Notes under the pieces: model-generated
What the model was told of the DNA's origin: nothing
The model's input: only the letters and a program-made list of their open reading frames with translations
The model's database searches: none
Assembly: GCA_000729835.1 (NCBI GenBank)
Contig: JFHB01000202.1
Location: 1-54,688 of the forward strand
DNA: 54,688 nucleotides
Source: Atkinsonella hypoxylon
Taxonomy: Eukaryota > Ascomycota > Sordariomycetes > Hypocreales > Clavicipitaceae
Direction of reading: 5' to 3'
Translations under genes and position numbers: made by a program
Shown here: in pieces, positions 22,401 through 33,034 of the stretch
Position numbering within the stretch: position 1 is the first letter of the stretch
How the letters are laid out: every line of letters starts with the position of its first letter

Positions 22401-23480
22401 CACAGTCGTAATCTCGGAAACTGTCTCGTTGCTCAACAAAGTGACAGCGCCATTGACAATGGAGGGCAAGCTTCCAAGCAATGGCGCTATAGCACCGACA
22501 ATGTCTGTTGGATTGATGGCACCGAGGTATGGGATGAAATTGTGGACAAACTTGAGAAGATCGTTAATATCGGATGTGGCCTTATCATTCAAGATGGATC
22601 CAGCATTTTTCACAAGAGATAAGATGTTCTTGATAAAGTCGCCGGACAAAAGTGGTTTAAGCTCATTGCGCAGGTCCTTCAGATTCATGGCCTTCAACAA
22701 GTCGATTAACGGGGAAACCTCTCCAATGAGGGATTGTGTCTCGTTGACGAAGGTTGGTGTAAGCAGCGCAGCTCCATTGCTAAGCAAGCTTCCGATGTTG
22801 TCGATGTTCTTTTTCGTTAAAAGTTCCAGGATAGACTTGACCAGGCTGCTGAGGTCAATATCTCCAATTTCGCCAACGAGCTTCCCGAGGTCCAATTTGT
22901 TCAATAATTCGACGAGAGGGACCGTGCTGTTGAGGAGTTGTCCTACGAGACTGGGTACTGGTGGTTTTAGTGTTTCAGCCAGATACGTCATGGCGTCATG
23001 TACAGCTTGTAGAAACTCGGGGCTCAACAGCCCATCGATGGCTTTTAAGTAACGGGCGATATCCTGAGCGATGGGCACCAGATCCAACAGGCCTCCCAGG
23101 CCTCCTGAGCCTCCTGAGCCTCCTGAGTTTCCTGTATGTCCTGAGCCTCCTAACAGGTCACCCAGGAGGCTATGAGACCCTGAGGGTCCAGATGAGGATC
23201 CAGATGAGGATCCAGAACCGCCGTTGCCTGATCTGCCTGATTCCGTATCGTTGGCCCTTGGGAATAAAGCAGCTTTAGCTTGTACGGCATGGTTCTTCCG
23301 GAGCAGGACATTGAGTTCTGCGAGTGCTTCAGTAAGATCTGAACGCGGTACTAATGCCAGGTTGTGCTTTGCTAATATCTCATCGAGATTCAGTTCTTGT
23401 GGCGATAATCTGTCAGAACTGCTATCAGCAATGAGCCCGAGTGGCATCAGCGCCGCAGCAAAAAACAATAAAAACTGCAT
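19467..23480 (-). CDS. Secreted tandem-repeat protein built of 19-residue helical units (unknown function)
   Basis: Two exons, 23480-19590 and 19529-19467 (60-nt intron, GTAAGT donor), giving 1317 residues. The last exon supplies the C-terminus LVATISDFVKAIFQALMGQS. Residues 1-19 form a signal peptide (MQFLLFFAAALMPLGLIADS). A polar region and a Gly/Ser-rich linker at about 78-130 follow. From about 210 to 1297 the chain is a series of 19-residue units, most ending in PLL or similar, for example GELGKLNLQGLLQQLAPLL. From residue 407 four such units make a 76-residue super-repeat, present 11 times, followed by one extra 19-mer and a partial unit of 36. At DNA level the period is 228 bp. The pattern suggests amphipathic helices in an extracellular solenoid or surface-active protein. 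N-glycosylation sequons such as NQT, NNT and NDT recur within it. I recognise no named family. It is divergent from the DUF3712-like gene, 757 bp away. Confidence 0.88.
19590..22262 (-). repeat. Coding tandem repeat, 228-bp period (76 residues), 57-bp sub-period
   Basis: Eleven 228-bp units, one 57-bp unit and a partial 108-bp unit lie in frame within the secreted protein gene; the arithmetic fits exactly (891 codons). The middle copies, roughly 21.1-22.1 kb, are visibly most alike, sharing phrases such as SIKGIVGLLDNAELLLTTKF. The outer copies are more diverged. Unequal crossing-over is the likely source. Confidence 0.9.
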
Positions 23481-24237
23481 TTTGCTCGATGCTCACTCTC
23501 CAAGTTCAACTTGGGCGAGCTTGAACTGTGAAGGTGAACCCAGTTATGCGTCCGGCAACGCCAGAGGGGCAATTGGAGAACAAAGATTGGAGAAGCGAGG
23601 AAGAGTCAGGAAAGGGATAGAGAAACCCTGGGGATGAAGCACCCAATATGGCTTCAGTCAACCGGGATAGTTCTCTGAGGCCTTCCCCTTCATATGAGGG
23701 AAAGAAGGTTGGGGACCAAGAAGTGATAGTACAAGCCTCGGAAGACATTGGCGATGAGAGGAATACTTCCATCAATCAGGGTTTCTTTTTTTTTTTCGGA
23801 CTTGAAAGGTTAAAAACGTTGCACCTCTTTCTTGCCGTTACCCCAATTTCGACTGCCTGCGCACGGCCGGGGATCCCAGAATTAGTGGAACTAAACTCGC
23901 AGCAATTTCTTTTTTCGGGTTTAGCAAATAAGCCATTGGTGTGCAGATCGAAGTTGGGGGTGAGCTAATCATACCAGGGAGCTCCGATTTTTGTTAAGGG
24001 GAAGCTCGGCAAAATAATGCTTGGGCCTGCCTACATGCGGTATCTACTCCGTATGGACTAGATGTGAAGGAAATTGGCGTAAACTCCGTCTTCAGACGAG
24101 GGGAGACTAAACCACGTCATGCCTTTAACGGCGCGTTGATTTTCCCCAGACGTCCCCATTTCCTTCATGTTCGTTGCAGAATTGACTTTCCGTCTTGTTC
24201 GTCGTGATGCAAGGTCGTGATGTAAGGTCGTGACAAA
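23481..24237. other. Shared divergent promoter region (repeat protein / DUF3712-like)
   Basis: 757 bp separates the two divergent start codons. It contains a poly-T run near 23788-23799 and no convincing gene. Both flanking genes probably take their promoters from it, so co-regulation is possible but not shown. Confidence 0.5.
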
Positions 24238-25633
24238 ATGACAAGGACAACAACCATCGAAGACGCACCGCGTGCCTCGAACAGCGACGCGGATGGCGCG
24301 ACCGCAACAGGTGCCAATGCTGCCGATTTGCGAAGTGAAGCGTCTACGAATGACCATGTCAACGAGAAGGCCGCAGGGCCGCCCCTGACGAAACGACAAA
24401 AGATCCGAAGGCATTGTGATCAATTCTGGCTGTGGTATTTGATCGCGTCCATCATTTTCCTGGCCATCTTCCTACCAATTCTGTAAGTACAAAGCATCTG
24501 ACTCCTTCGACCCAACGGCAGCAGATGCTAATAGATGCCGACACAGGTTCAAAGTCATTATTCCGGCCATTGTGCAGACAATTCTCAACAGTCAGACCTT
24601 GCCGGTTGAATGGGGCAGATTGGATTGCGTATCCCCGACGCAGGTCAAGGTGGCTCTGAACACGTCACTCAAGGAACCGTTACCGGCGAGACTTGGCACC
24701 TTTACAATCGACTGGTATAACAAGAACACCAAGCCGTTCTCGCCTTTTCTTAACCTGACCATCAATGGACAAAAGATCAACGGAGATACAAAGGTTGTCG
24801 TCCCGCTGCAACTCTTACCTATCCTGAATGAAACCGAGCTTGTCACCTGGTTCGACAAGGTCTTCAGTCAAACTAAAGTGGATTTGTCGGTGAGGGGCCA
24901 CCCAGACGTTTACCTAGGCGCACTTGAGACACATCCCACACTCGACAAGACGGTACAGTTTCCCAGCCTGAGGAACCTGTCTGGCTTTGGTATCGAGAAG
25001 CTGAAGGTCATGCTGCCGCCGGATAAGAATGGCAACAATATCAAGGGCAACATTAACATCCCCAATTGGAGTGTTCTCACTCTAAATTTCGGCAATATCA
25101 CATTCGCCATGTTCTCGGGCAAGATTGAGATTGGCCAAGTCACATTGTACGACGTATTACTCAACTTGGGCAACAATACAGTGAATTTTGACGGAAAACT
25201 CGATCTTCCCAAATTGGTGAAGAACCTGGGACCAGTCTTGCAGAGTCAAACTGCAGCCTTGAATCGAGGCCAAGTCGAGCTCAACGTGACCGGTACCGAA
25301 GTCATGGTCAATGGGTCAAGAATTCCTTACATCGAAAAGGTTCTCAGTAAACGACAACTCACCACCTCCATATCCGTAATCACTCTCTTGAGCAGCGTCA
25401 TGGGCGGCGCTATAGGTGGCGGCAGTTCGTCACTTGTTAATGTGTTGGGAGATGTGATGGGAAACAGCACATTTCTTCAGCACGTCATCGATAACTACAA
25501 CACTACGCAACTCGCCAAGAACTCTACGAAAGCTTCATCGTTTATGAAGAGGGCGCCCAATCCCAAAGATGCCATTATGTGGAACATGCTGAAAATGGGG
25601 CTGAGGATGAAGCTCAACCAGGTGCAAAGTTAA
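24238..25633 (+). CDS. Single-pass membrane protein with DUF3712-like extracytoplasmic domain
   Basis: Two exons, 24238-24482 and 24547-25633 (64-nt intron splitting a Leu codon), giving 443 residues. A polar N-terminus of about 60 residues ends in a basic KRQKIRRH stretch, followed by one hydrophobic segment at about 64-90 (FWLWYLIASIIFLAIFLP). This fits a type II topology. The rest is beta-rich with repeated N-glycosylation sequons (NLT, NET, NIT, NNT, NVT) and resembles the fungal DUF3712/LEA14-like domain found in vacuolar or cell-surface membrane proteins. The assignment is from pattern recognition, not a profile search. A segment at 25193-25240 reads GKLDLPKLVKNLGPVL, close to the 19-residue unit of the divergently transcribed secreted protein. 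The function is unknown. A 3' T-rich tract follows the stop. Confidence 0.75.
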
Positions 25634-26192
25634 GCCTAGAACAAATATGGTGGGCCGCGTATTTTCTGATTTTCGAGTTTTTTTTTTTGTTTTTTCGTTT
25701 TTCGTTTTTTTTTTTTAATTGCGGGGAAAGGGAACAAATGGGATGGGAGCATGATGTGATACCAAGACTCTAAACGCAGAGCCTTGAAATACCCTGGTAA
25801 ACATGGATGGAAAATGTGATGGTGGAATGATTGCACGTATGAGTTACGCAATAGCAATAAGAGCTTACATGTACACATTTGACATACTCAACCTCATTAA
25901 ATGCGAAGTTTATTGCAATGGTCACCAAATGGCATCTGTAGTCTGACGTCCGTCGTCTGTCGTAGGGTACTAGTGCCAGCTCTTTTCACCCCATCGTTGC
26001 CAGGATGCAAAAGGAGTCAATTGTTCGACCGATGTGCCTTTTCGCCAAGACTGGAAGTACGAGCCATCGAGATTTAGAAATGGATTTATATGATTGGTCG
26101 TTTGTGTTCCCTATTCCGTCCGAAACATCCATCTGCTTGGATTCCACGGTTTGCGGAGAAAGATGACGTATCGTGCAGACCCCGCACTTTAC

Positions 26193-26209
26193 ATCCGAGC
26201 TAGTCGGAT
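26193..26209. promoter_or_regulatory. Palindrome with CCG-N7-CGG everted triplets
   Basis: ATCCGA-GCTAG-TCGGAT is a perfect inverted repeat. It contains CCG and CGG triplets in everted orientation, the arrangement bound by many fungal Zn2Cys6 regulators. There is no gene start nearby to make it convincing. Confidence 0.2.
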
Positions 26210-27207
26210 CTGCTCCTCTTTCAGCATCTGAACTAACTACCCCCGGTCACGATAACTAGTCTGGGGTAAGAACGATCAGCGTTGAATATCCATGGTGCAA
26301 AAAAAGAAAGAAAGAAGAAAAGAGAACAGCACAGCATAGCACAGCACGTTACTTGGTCACAAGATCGGCAGTTATCGCGCGTGCGGCGCAATCCGACAAT
26401 ATTATCATATATTCGCCCACCTGGATCCGGGGTGGCGTAATATATTCAGGGGCTGGTAGCCATACTAGGCTCACAGGCAATAAGCCCTCTCAAGAAAGAA
26501 GCTCTTATCAAGCGCTTATTTAAAAGGTGCATGTAGCGAATAGGAATGAAGTTAAAAAAAAAACTGCTGCATGCATCATCTCTGTTACAAGCGCATAGGT
26601 TATGAGTATGAGGCAAGGGTCCTTGAAAATGCTATATATTTTGCTTCCATTGTCAAGCATGCGCAAACCCAACGAGTATCAGTCGTTTGGATAATTAAGG
26701 CCATTCTGCCGTATTCCTATTGGCTAGTGTTTCGCTTGTGCCACTTCCCGGAGCCCGGAGAGACGATCCGCAACCAGTTTCAGGAGAGTCAGCTTTGTCT
26801 TACGCTGACACCTGGGTGCCTGGTCATCATCCCCTCGCGCGGGTTAGTTCACTATGGGACTTACTCTTTTTGTCTTCTAGGACATTATTATGAAAGAGCG
26901 CTTTCGCCTTTCACGCACGTGCCTGCAGATAACTACTGGCCAGCCATGTGCATATAGACGAAGCATCACTGCCAAAGCGACTGTCTGTGTAACGGAGGCG
27001 ATCCCCGAGCCAAGAGTCAGGATGGAGTTAGGCTGCAGTCGAGCTGCAGTCGAGCTGGGTTCGGGAGCTGGACGTCTGTCTACAGCAGGCTAGAGCCAAG
27101 AGCCCACAGCGGGCTCGGCTAATACGAAATGATTTTGAAGTTTTTGGCCTGTACTGACTGACCTGGACGACGATATGCCGAGACGAAAACGAAAAATGCG
27201 CACCCCA

Positions 27208-27232
27208 GTCCAAGTCCAAGTCCAAGTCCAAA
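27208..27232. repeat. (GTCCAA)4 hexamer repeat
   Basis: Four consecutive GTCCAA units in the gene-free block between the DUF3712-like and SQR genes. Confidence 0.8.
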
Positions 27233-27423
27233 TGGGATACGCAGTGGCGGTGGGACAGCGCCGGCCGTTAGCTTGACGGATTTCAACGACCAGAGGCGAT
27301 TGGCTCATCTTGTATTTTTGGTGGCGAGCTTGAGTCATCTGGCTATAAACTTCCCAAGCTGGTCATCTACGGAATACATAGAACGTACGTAGAAAATGCG
27401 GTGGATTAAACAGAGAACTCCTC

Positions 27424-27466
27424 CCCCACCTTTCTACCCCACCTTTCTACCCCACCTTTCTACCCC
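27424..27466. repeat. CCCCACCTTTCTA 13-mer, three exact copies
   Basis: Three identical 13-bp units followed by a truncated fourth (CCCCA). Confidence 0.85.
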
Positions 27467-29604
27467 AACTGTAGGCCACTAGTCTACATTAGGTTACCAG
27501 TGGTACCTTCTCCATGAGCACTTGAAATAGTGCAGGATGAAAGAGTATTCACCGGTAGATGTCCATCATCAGTACTTATATTCTTCACTCTGGTAGAATG
27601 CAGCATTTTATTGAAGTGCCCCTTGGGAAATCTTGTCACTTGTACATGCCTGATTGATGCATTACGGTCCCTCAGGGATACCAGACACGGTTATATCTAC
27701 GTATACAGCTAAATAGTCTGCCAACAGCAGCTTTGTACACAGCGTCAAAGTACCACATAACTAACTCTATATCATTCTCAGTCTCAGTCTCATTCTCCCG
27801 TGGAAAGGACAAGGCGGGGTTGCGGAGATGATCAAACCCGCCGGTTCACGGACTTGGAAAAGTTGGGGTAAAGATGTCTGTCTGTCTGTCTTGCTTTCAT
27901 GCCTAGTTTGAACGTTGGAACAGTCACATGACGCGTTCAGCAATGCATTCCTCTGCTTGTCAATCATCATGTAATCTTTCACCCGGGTGTTTGTCGTCGT
28001 GCAGCATGCTTCCTGTAATACGAGCACGGTGAAATTGGCATAGGCGCACGGTCCAGCTAGTCGAGATGAGATGTGACATGTCAATTTGGAGATTGAGGGG
28101 CAAGGCATGTTGCAAGGAATCAAAGACCCTCTTCCCCGCATTTTCCGTGGCTGAGTAGTTATCACAAACCCCGGGTTGCTGGAGCCGGCATGGATCAACG
28201 GAGGTGCTAATAACACATAATACAAAGCATCAAGTGACCACCACCAGACATTGAACTGTCCCCGCTGTGACAAGCTCTTTAACAGCCTGATCCGCCCATC
28301 CCGCTGCCGTTGCTGAACGGAGTGACCAGGTTGACGATGCTCCGTTGAACTGGCGACTAGCCCATTGCTGGCGCCGCCCCCTCCGTCATGAGATGAACAT
28401 GCAACAACCATCGTTGTGTCCGCCTAGCCAGAACAACTTTCTTCGACGATAAACGGCTAACTTCAATGCGATATACGAGAATCTGAGTCACTACGTCATT
28501 ACCCACATCATTGTGCGTTTGTTTATCTCTAACTAAAAATGGTATATCCGCTGCTAATCCCCTGGATGCATCGTGATCTCTCTCATAAGGCGTCTTTGAT
28601 GAGACTGCCCGCGGTAGAAGATTTTTTTTTTTTTTTTCCCCTGCACCTGCATGTCGCCTAGGGTAAGACACCTTTCCAAGTATTGCCACGTTCTCAATTA
28701 TAATTGCTATACCTATTCCATTTGCTGGACTGCTGCTGAAAGCGACAGCTGTCTTCCTTCGCCAGCCAGTTTGCTCTACATTCGTCTGCTGATTCTGCTT
28801 CTTTGTCGGAAAGACTTTCCTTGCGATGATGCTGGTGTGGTTCTGTATTCTTCCAAAGATGCCTGATTAAGAAAGCTGCTGCTTGGACTGCCCACACTGA
28901 CGTCTGAGACAGAATGGGAAGCATAGTAGTCAAATAAAATTGGCCTTCTCTGCAAGGCCTGAAACTCTCAGAGGCAGGAACCTCGAGAATGTATCAGGCT
29001 CGAAATTTTGATCACAGTTTCATCTGCTACGAATTAATTCCCCGATCCTCATAATGGACTTCCATGTTCTCCACAACGACTGACTATTGCGTCAAGTGCA
29101 GCTGCAGGATACATGAGCTTCTAATGCATGCTCGAGGCTCGACTATGACTTGAGATGAGACGTGCGGTCCTGTAATGGCCAGCAAGATATTTTGAATACT
29201 CTGTAGGCGGGTGTCTAGACTGATGCCTGTCCAACCCCAACGCAACTTGTTGTTCGTGAGTATCTGATCTTGATCATTCATGTGATCTTCACGCATTTGA
29301 GACAAGAGTAAGAGAACACATATTAACTTACCATAGCAGTTTGTATTGTTGGCGATATTATCACCCGATTTTCATCGCAGTTGTGAGCGTGTCTATCGCA
29401 CTTTCCCAATCCTATCTCTTGGGGTGTGATTCAATTGAAATAAAACCATTACAACGTACCCTAAATTATTCTATCGTTTATCTAACCCGATATTGTACAT
29501 ATGTCTTAATTAACGTCACTTTTCTACATAGGATCGCAAGTCAACTCTTACCTACGAATCGCCATACCTTAGAAGAGCTGGTTTACGCCACCCACAGAAC
29601 CCTT

Positions 29605-29628
29605 AGGTCAGGTCAGGTCAGGTCAGGA
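29605..29628. repeat. (AGGTC) pentamer repeat
   Basis: Four consecutive AGGTC units plus a partial one, about 290 bp upstream of the SQR start codon. Confidence 0.8.
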
Positions 29629-29911
29629 GCCCCTTCAAATGTGAGGTCATCTAGAGACTCGAGGTATAGATAATAGCACTATCTTTACCAGAAGCCTTCC
29701 TCATCGTCTCTTATCGCATATCCATTCGTGACCTGCAAGTGAGGAATTCGGACTATCGCTTCCGGATCTCCGTCACCCCACAGTCGAGTTTCATGATGAC
29801 AAAACCTCAATTCTCCACTTTAAACCCCTTTTCGATTATGAGTGATTTGCAACACCTCTTCCTTTCGTCCGCGAGACAAGAATTTCGACCAGAGGTTATT
29901 AATTCGGTGAG

Positions 29912-31267
29912 ATGTGGTCTCGAGGAAAGAAAGCCGCGTGGAGCACAGCTTGCAGAGCTTTGCATTCCCAAAGATGTGCACACCGGGGCTTTGCAACCGT
30001 GTCATCCGTTACTCCGACATCCAAATCTCACAAAATCGTCGTCGTCGGTGCCGGAACTGCTGGCTTGTCCGTCAGCCATCAGCTTCTGCGTTCTGGGAAA
30101 TTTGGCGTCCATGATATCGCCGTTGTTGACCCTTCAAAATGGCATCACTATCAACCAGGATGGTCTCTAGTCGGAGGCGGCTTGAAGAACAAGGAGGACC
30201 TACGTCGACATACAAGCGAGCTTGTAGATCCAAAACTCAGGTTCTACATGTCAAATGTCGCAGCGGTTGCACCAGAGGACAATTCAGTCACGCTCGGCGA
30301 CGGAGCAAAGCTGAACTATGAACAGCTGATAGTAGTCCCTGGCGTCATTGTCGACTTTGAAAGTGTTATCGGACTTGCTCGGGCCCTGGAGGAACCAGAC
30401 TCGGGCGTGTCAACCATCTACAGCTACGATACTTGCGACAAGACATTCAGAACCATCGAGAACTTGTCATCAGGAACGGCTATCTTCACTCAACCTGCTG
30501 GAGTGATCAAATGCGCCGGAGCTCCCCAAAAAGCCATGTGGCTTGCTCTCGATTACTGGAAACGTGCCGGGCTATATTCCCCACAGAATACCCAAACGTC
30601 GCGTGTCAAAATTACTTTCGCGACCGGCTTGCCAGCGATGTTTGCTGTGCCTAAATACGCGTCCAAATTGGAGGAAATGCGAAAGGAAAAGGGTGTCGAG
30701 GGCTTATTTCAACATGACCTCGTTTCCATTGAAGGAAAAGAGGCAACCTTTGCCCGACCAAACGGAGGCGATAAAGTGACAAAGAAATTTGACTTGTTGC
30801 ACGTCGCGCCAAAGATGGGACCACCGAGGTTCATCAAAGAGAGCGCCATCGGAAACGACGCCGGCTACGTGGATGTTGACGACTTTACTCTTCGTCACAA
30901 GAAGTACCCTAATATTTGGTCTGCCGGAGACGCGTCCAGTCTACCGACGTCCAAGACAACCGCAGCTATAACCGCAGAAGCCCCGGTCCTTGTCCGGAAT
31001 CTTCTCCAGGTTTTGGAAGGTCGGCAACCAGATGCGCTGTATGATGGCTACACATCATGCCCTCTGTTGACCGAGTATGGCAAGGTTTTGCTCGCAGAGT
31101 TCAAGTACGGAGGCGAGCCAAAGGAGACTTTCGATAATTGGTTCGGGATAGACCAAGCTGAACCACGACGCGCCTTCTATTATCTTAAAAAGCATTTTTT
31201 TCCATGGGTGTATTATACGTCCTTGGTGAGAGGCACATGGGGTGGTCCGAAGGGATGGATTAACTGA
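29912..31267 (+). CDS. hmt2: Sulfide:quinone oxidoreductase, mitochondrial (SQOR/Hmt2 type)
   Basis: Intronless, 451 residues. The N-terminus is basic and free of acidic residues (MWSRGKKAAWSTACRALHSQ), a clear mitochondrial presequence. The Rossmann FAD motif VVVGAGTAGLS begins near 43. Two cysteines sit in the positions known to be redox-active in the SQOR family: Cys201 in VIKCAGAPQK and Cys383 in GYTSCPLLTEYG. The second FAD segment is NIWSAGDASSLPTSKT near 334-349. The C-terminus FFPWVYYTSLVRGTWGGP resembles the membrane-associating tail of eukaryotic SQOR. By family knowledge it oxidises sulfide at the inner mitochondrial membrane and passes electrons to ubiquinone, detoxifying H2S; fission yeast Hmt2 is the closest described fungal example. 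The ATG at 29912 was chosen for the presequence. Convergent with the Dal5-type permease, 179 bp apart. Confidence 0.92.
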   Translation: MWSRGKKAAWSTACRALHSQRCAHRGFATVSSVTPTSKSHKIVVVGAGTAGLSVSHQLLRSGKFGVHDIAVVDPSKWHHYQPGWSLVGGGLKNKEDLRRHTSELVDPKLRFYMSNVAAVAPEDNSVTLGDGAKLNYEQLIVVPGVIVDFESVIGLARALEEPDSGVSTIYSYDTCDKTFRTIENLSSGTAIFTQPAGVIKCAGAPQKAMWLALDYWKRAGLYSPQNTQTSRVKITFATGLPAMFAVPKYASKLEEMRKEKGVEGLFQHDLVSIEGKEATFARPNGGDKVTKKFDLLHVAPKMGPPRFIKESAIGNDAGYVDVDDFTLRHKKYPNIWSAGDASSLPTSKTTAAITAEAPVLVRNLLQVLEGRQPDALYDGYTSCPLLTEYGKVLLAEFKYGGEPKETFDNWFGIDQAEPRRAFYYLKKHFFPWVYYTSLVRGTWGGPKGWIN

Positions 31268-31446
31268 GTTTGCATGTCCTGACTTTTAAAATAGACTACA
31301 TAGAGAATAGGGTAGGAGCGGACAGATGTCTCTTCACCGTTTAAAAAAAAAATCAAGCCATCACCGTAATTCAAGGGACAGTGTAGGGCTGTGTACAGTA
31401 ACATGGAATTTGTACTGACTTTCTTGCTCGAGATCGCTAATACTGG

Positions 31447-33034
31447 CTAAAGAACATACCTAAAATTTGGACCATAATTCTCGACAGCCTGCTCGTTATC
31501 GCTCGTCTGGTCTGTTGAGTCATTCGCTTTGGAATCAAGCCTCCTGTTTTCGAAAACAAGGATAACTCGCAGAACGCTGGCCAGCAGTGCAACAAAGAAC
31601 ATGAATCCAGCGCAGCTGCCGTGGCCTCTAACGTAGTGTGGACCTTCATGCTTTGGATATGATCTCGTTCCTAATAATGGCCCGCATTGCCCTATTAAGT
31701 TGAGCATGATTATCCCAGCTCCACGTCTTTCATCGCTTCCCTGGTTGTTGAGCACCCATGGCAAGATATTTGCAATCGTAGGGAACACACCGGCCGCCGC
31801 CAAAAACACCCCTGCGTACCGCACAGCATTGGTCTTTGCCGCAGCAAGCATGACATAACCCACGCCACCCAAGATCGCAAATGATATTACGATGAGACCG
31901 CGTTGACGAGTCCGATCTGCGATGGCGGTCGTACATACGGTGACCAGAAAGGCTACGAAGTACGGAGGTGCTGACAAGCCTTGGGCGTTCAGCCCAGAAT
32001 ATCCTAGATAGTGGTCTCAGTAATGAATGTCTTACTTCATCCAGTTGTGAGATGATTTGAAGTATTACCTAGATCTTTGAGAATGGTTGGTAGGAAAACA
32101 GGCATCGAAGAGTAAGACACATTACACGAGAAGTACATCATTGCTGTAAGCCATGGCTTGATGTCTGACAATGTGCTGAAAGTGTCGCGCCAGTTGATCG
32201 TCCCAACACGCTTCACTCTACCAACTTGCCTCATTTGTCGAGCCAGAGCGCCACGTTTTTCATCCTCTGTCAAGAACCATGCTTCAGGAGCGCTGTTTGG
32301 AATGACGAAGTAGGTTACGACGGTCATGACCAAAACCGGAGCACCTTCGACGAGAAATAGAAGACGCCAGTTGGCCAGGCTCGAATGCCCCGACGTGATT
32401 CCGTACGCAAGAGCACCAGCAAAGCACGTCGCTAGTGGAGCACTAGAGAAGAAAATGCCAATTCGTAAACCCAGCTCGGATCGAAGGTAGAAAAATGATA
32501 ACAAGTAGACAGCGGCTGGGCCAAAGCCGGCCTCGAAAGCAGCGAGGATAAATCTACAGACCATCAAGCCAGACCATGATTGAGCAGCAGCCTGAGCCGT
32601 TGCGGCAGCGCCCCAGCCTGCGACGAGGATTGCAATCCATATGCGCGTGGGTAACAGTTTGATGACAATGATGAGAGGCTCGAAGATGATGTATGCAATG
32701 TAGAAGATGGTAAGTAGCCACTCATACTCGTCACTGGAGAGATGCAAATCCTTTTCCATGCCAGCAATGCGAGCATTTCTATCACAATCTCAGCCTTATG
32801 CCGTCAATATGCTTGCAGTCATGACATCTTACCCAATGTTTGATCGGTCCAGGAAGGCAAGCAAAACTACATCCAATCAGTCCGTGATCATGACTGGCTG
32901 CAAGGTGACTTACACAAAACGCATAGAAGCGACAAAAAATATTGATCCAACTTCCGTCGCACTCTTACCTCCAAGGCCGCGTCATCCAGCGCGCCAGAAG
33001 CCAGCTCTTCGCTGTGTTGCATCGTCTTGTTCAT
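31447..33034 (-). CDS. MFS anion:cation symporter (Dal5/allantoate-permease type)
   Basis: Four exons: 33034-32914, 32866-32833 (34 nt), 32778-32069 and 32003-31447; 473 residues. Splicing recreates the family's TM1 sequence LLAFLDRSNIG-NARIAGMEKDL across three exons, which strongly supports the small exon. About 12 hydrophobic helices follow. The tail GTRSYPKHEGPHYVRGH and the terminus NYGPNFRYVL are hallmarks of the fungal anion:cation symporter family (allantoate, nicotinate, pantothenate and similar acids). The substrate is unknown. The ATG at 33034 is the first in frame; the open frame extends further upstream only to a GTG. Introns of 47 and 54 nt are at the short end for this genome. 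Neighbours give no substrate clue. Confidence 0.87.

Larger units (their letters stand above)
25634..29911. other. Long intergenic region, about 4.3 kb, no supported gene
   Basis: The largest gap in the window. It contains a poly-T tract (about 25679-25716), a CACAG/CATAG run (about 26326-26347), a 17-bp perfect palindrome at 26193-26209, (GTCCAA)4 at about 27208-27232, three 13-bp CCCCACCTTTCTA units at 27424-27462, a poly-T run near 28622-28637 and GGTCA pentamers at 29605-29628. The longest open frame (27767-28411, minus, 214 codons) has no domain, no splice context and low-complexity runs. It is not accepted as a gene. Non-coding transcripts cannot be excluded. Confidence 0.5.

Noticed and set aside
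21895..23052. 385-codon open frame on the plus strand, antisense to the 19-residue-repeat gene
   Set aside because: Antisense shadow of a tandem coding repeat. Its periodicity comes from the repeat, and the minus-strand frame has the signal peptide, intron and continuous length.
26571..26957. 128-codon open frame, plus strand
   Set aside because: No recognisable domain and unremarkable composition; no supporting promoter or intron signals.
27767..28411. 214-codon open frame, minus strand, in the large gene-free block
   Set aside because: No domain, signal peptide or splice context; rich in low-complexity runs. A frame of this length is not very unlikely by chance in 55 kb read in six frames.
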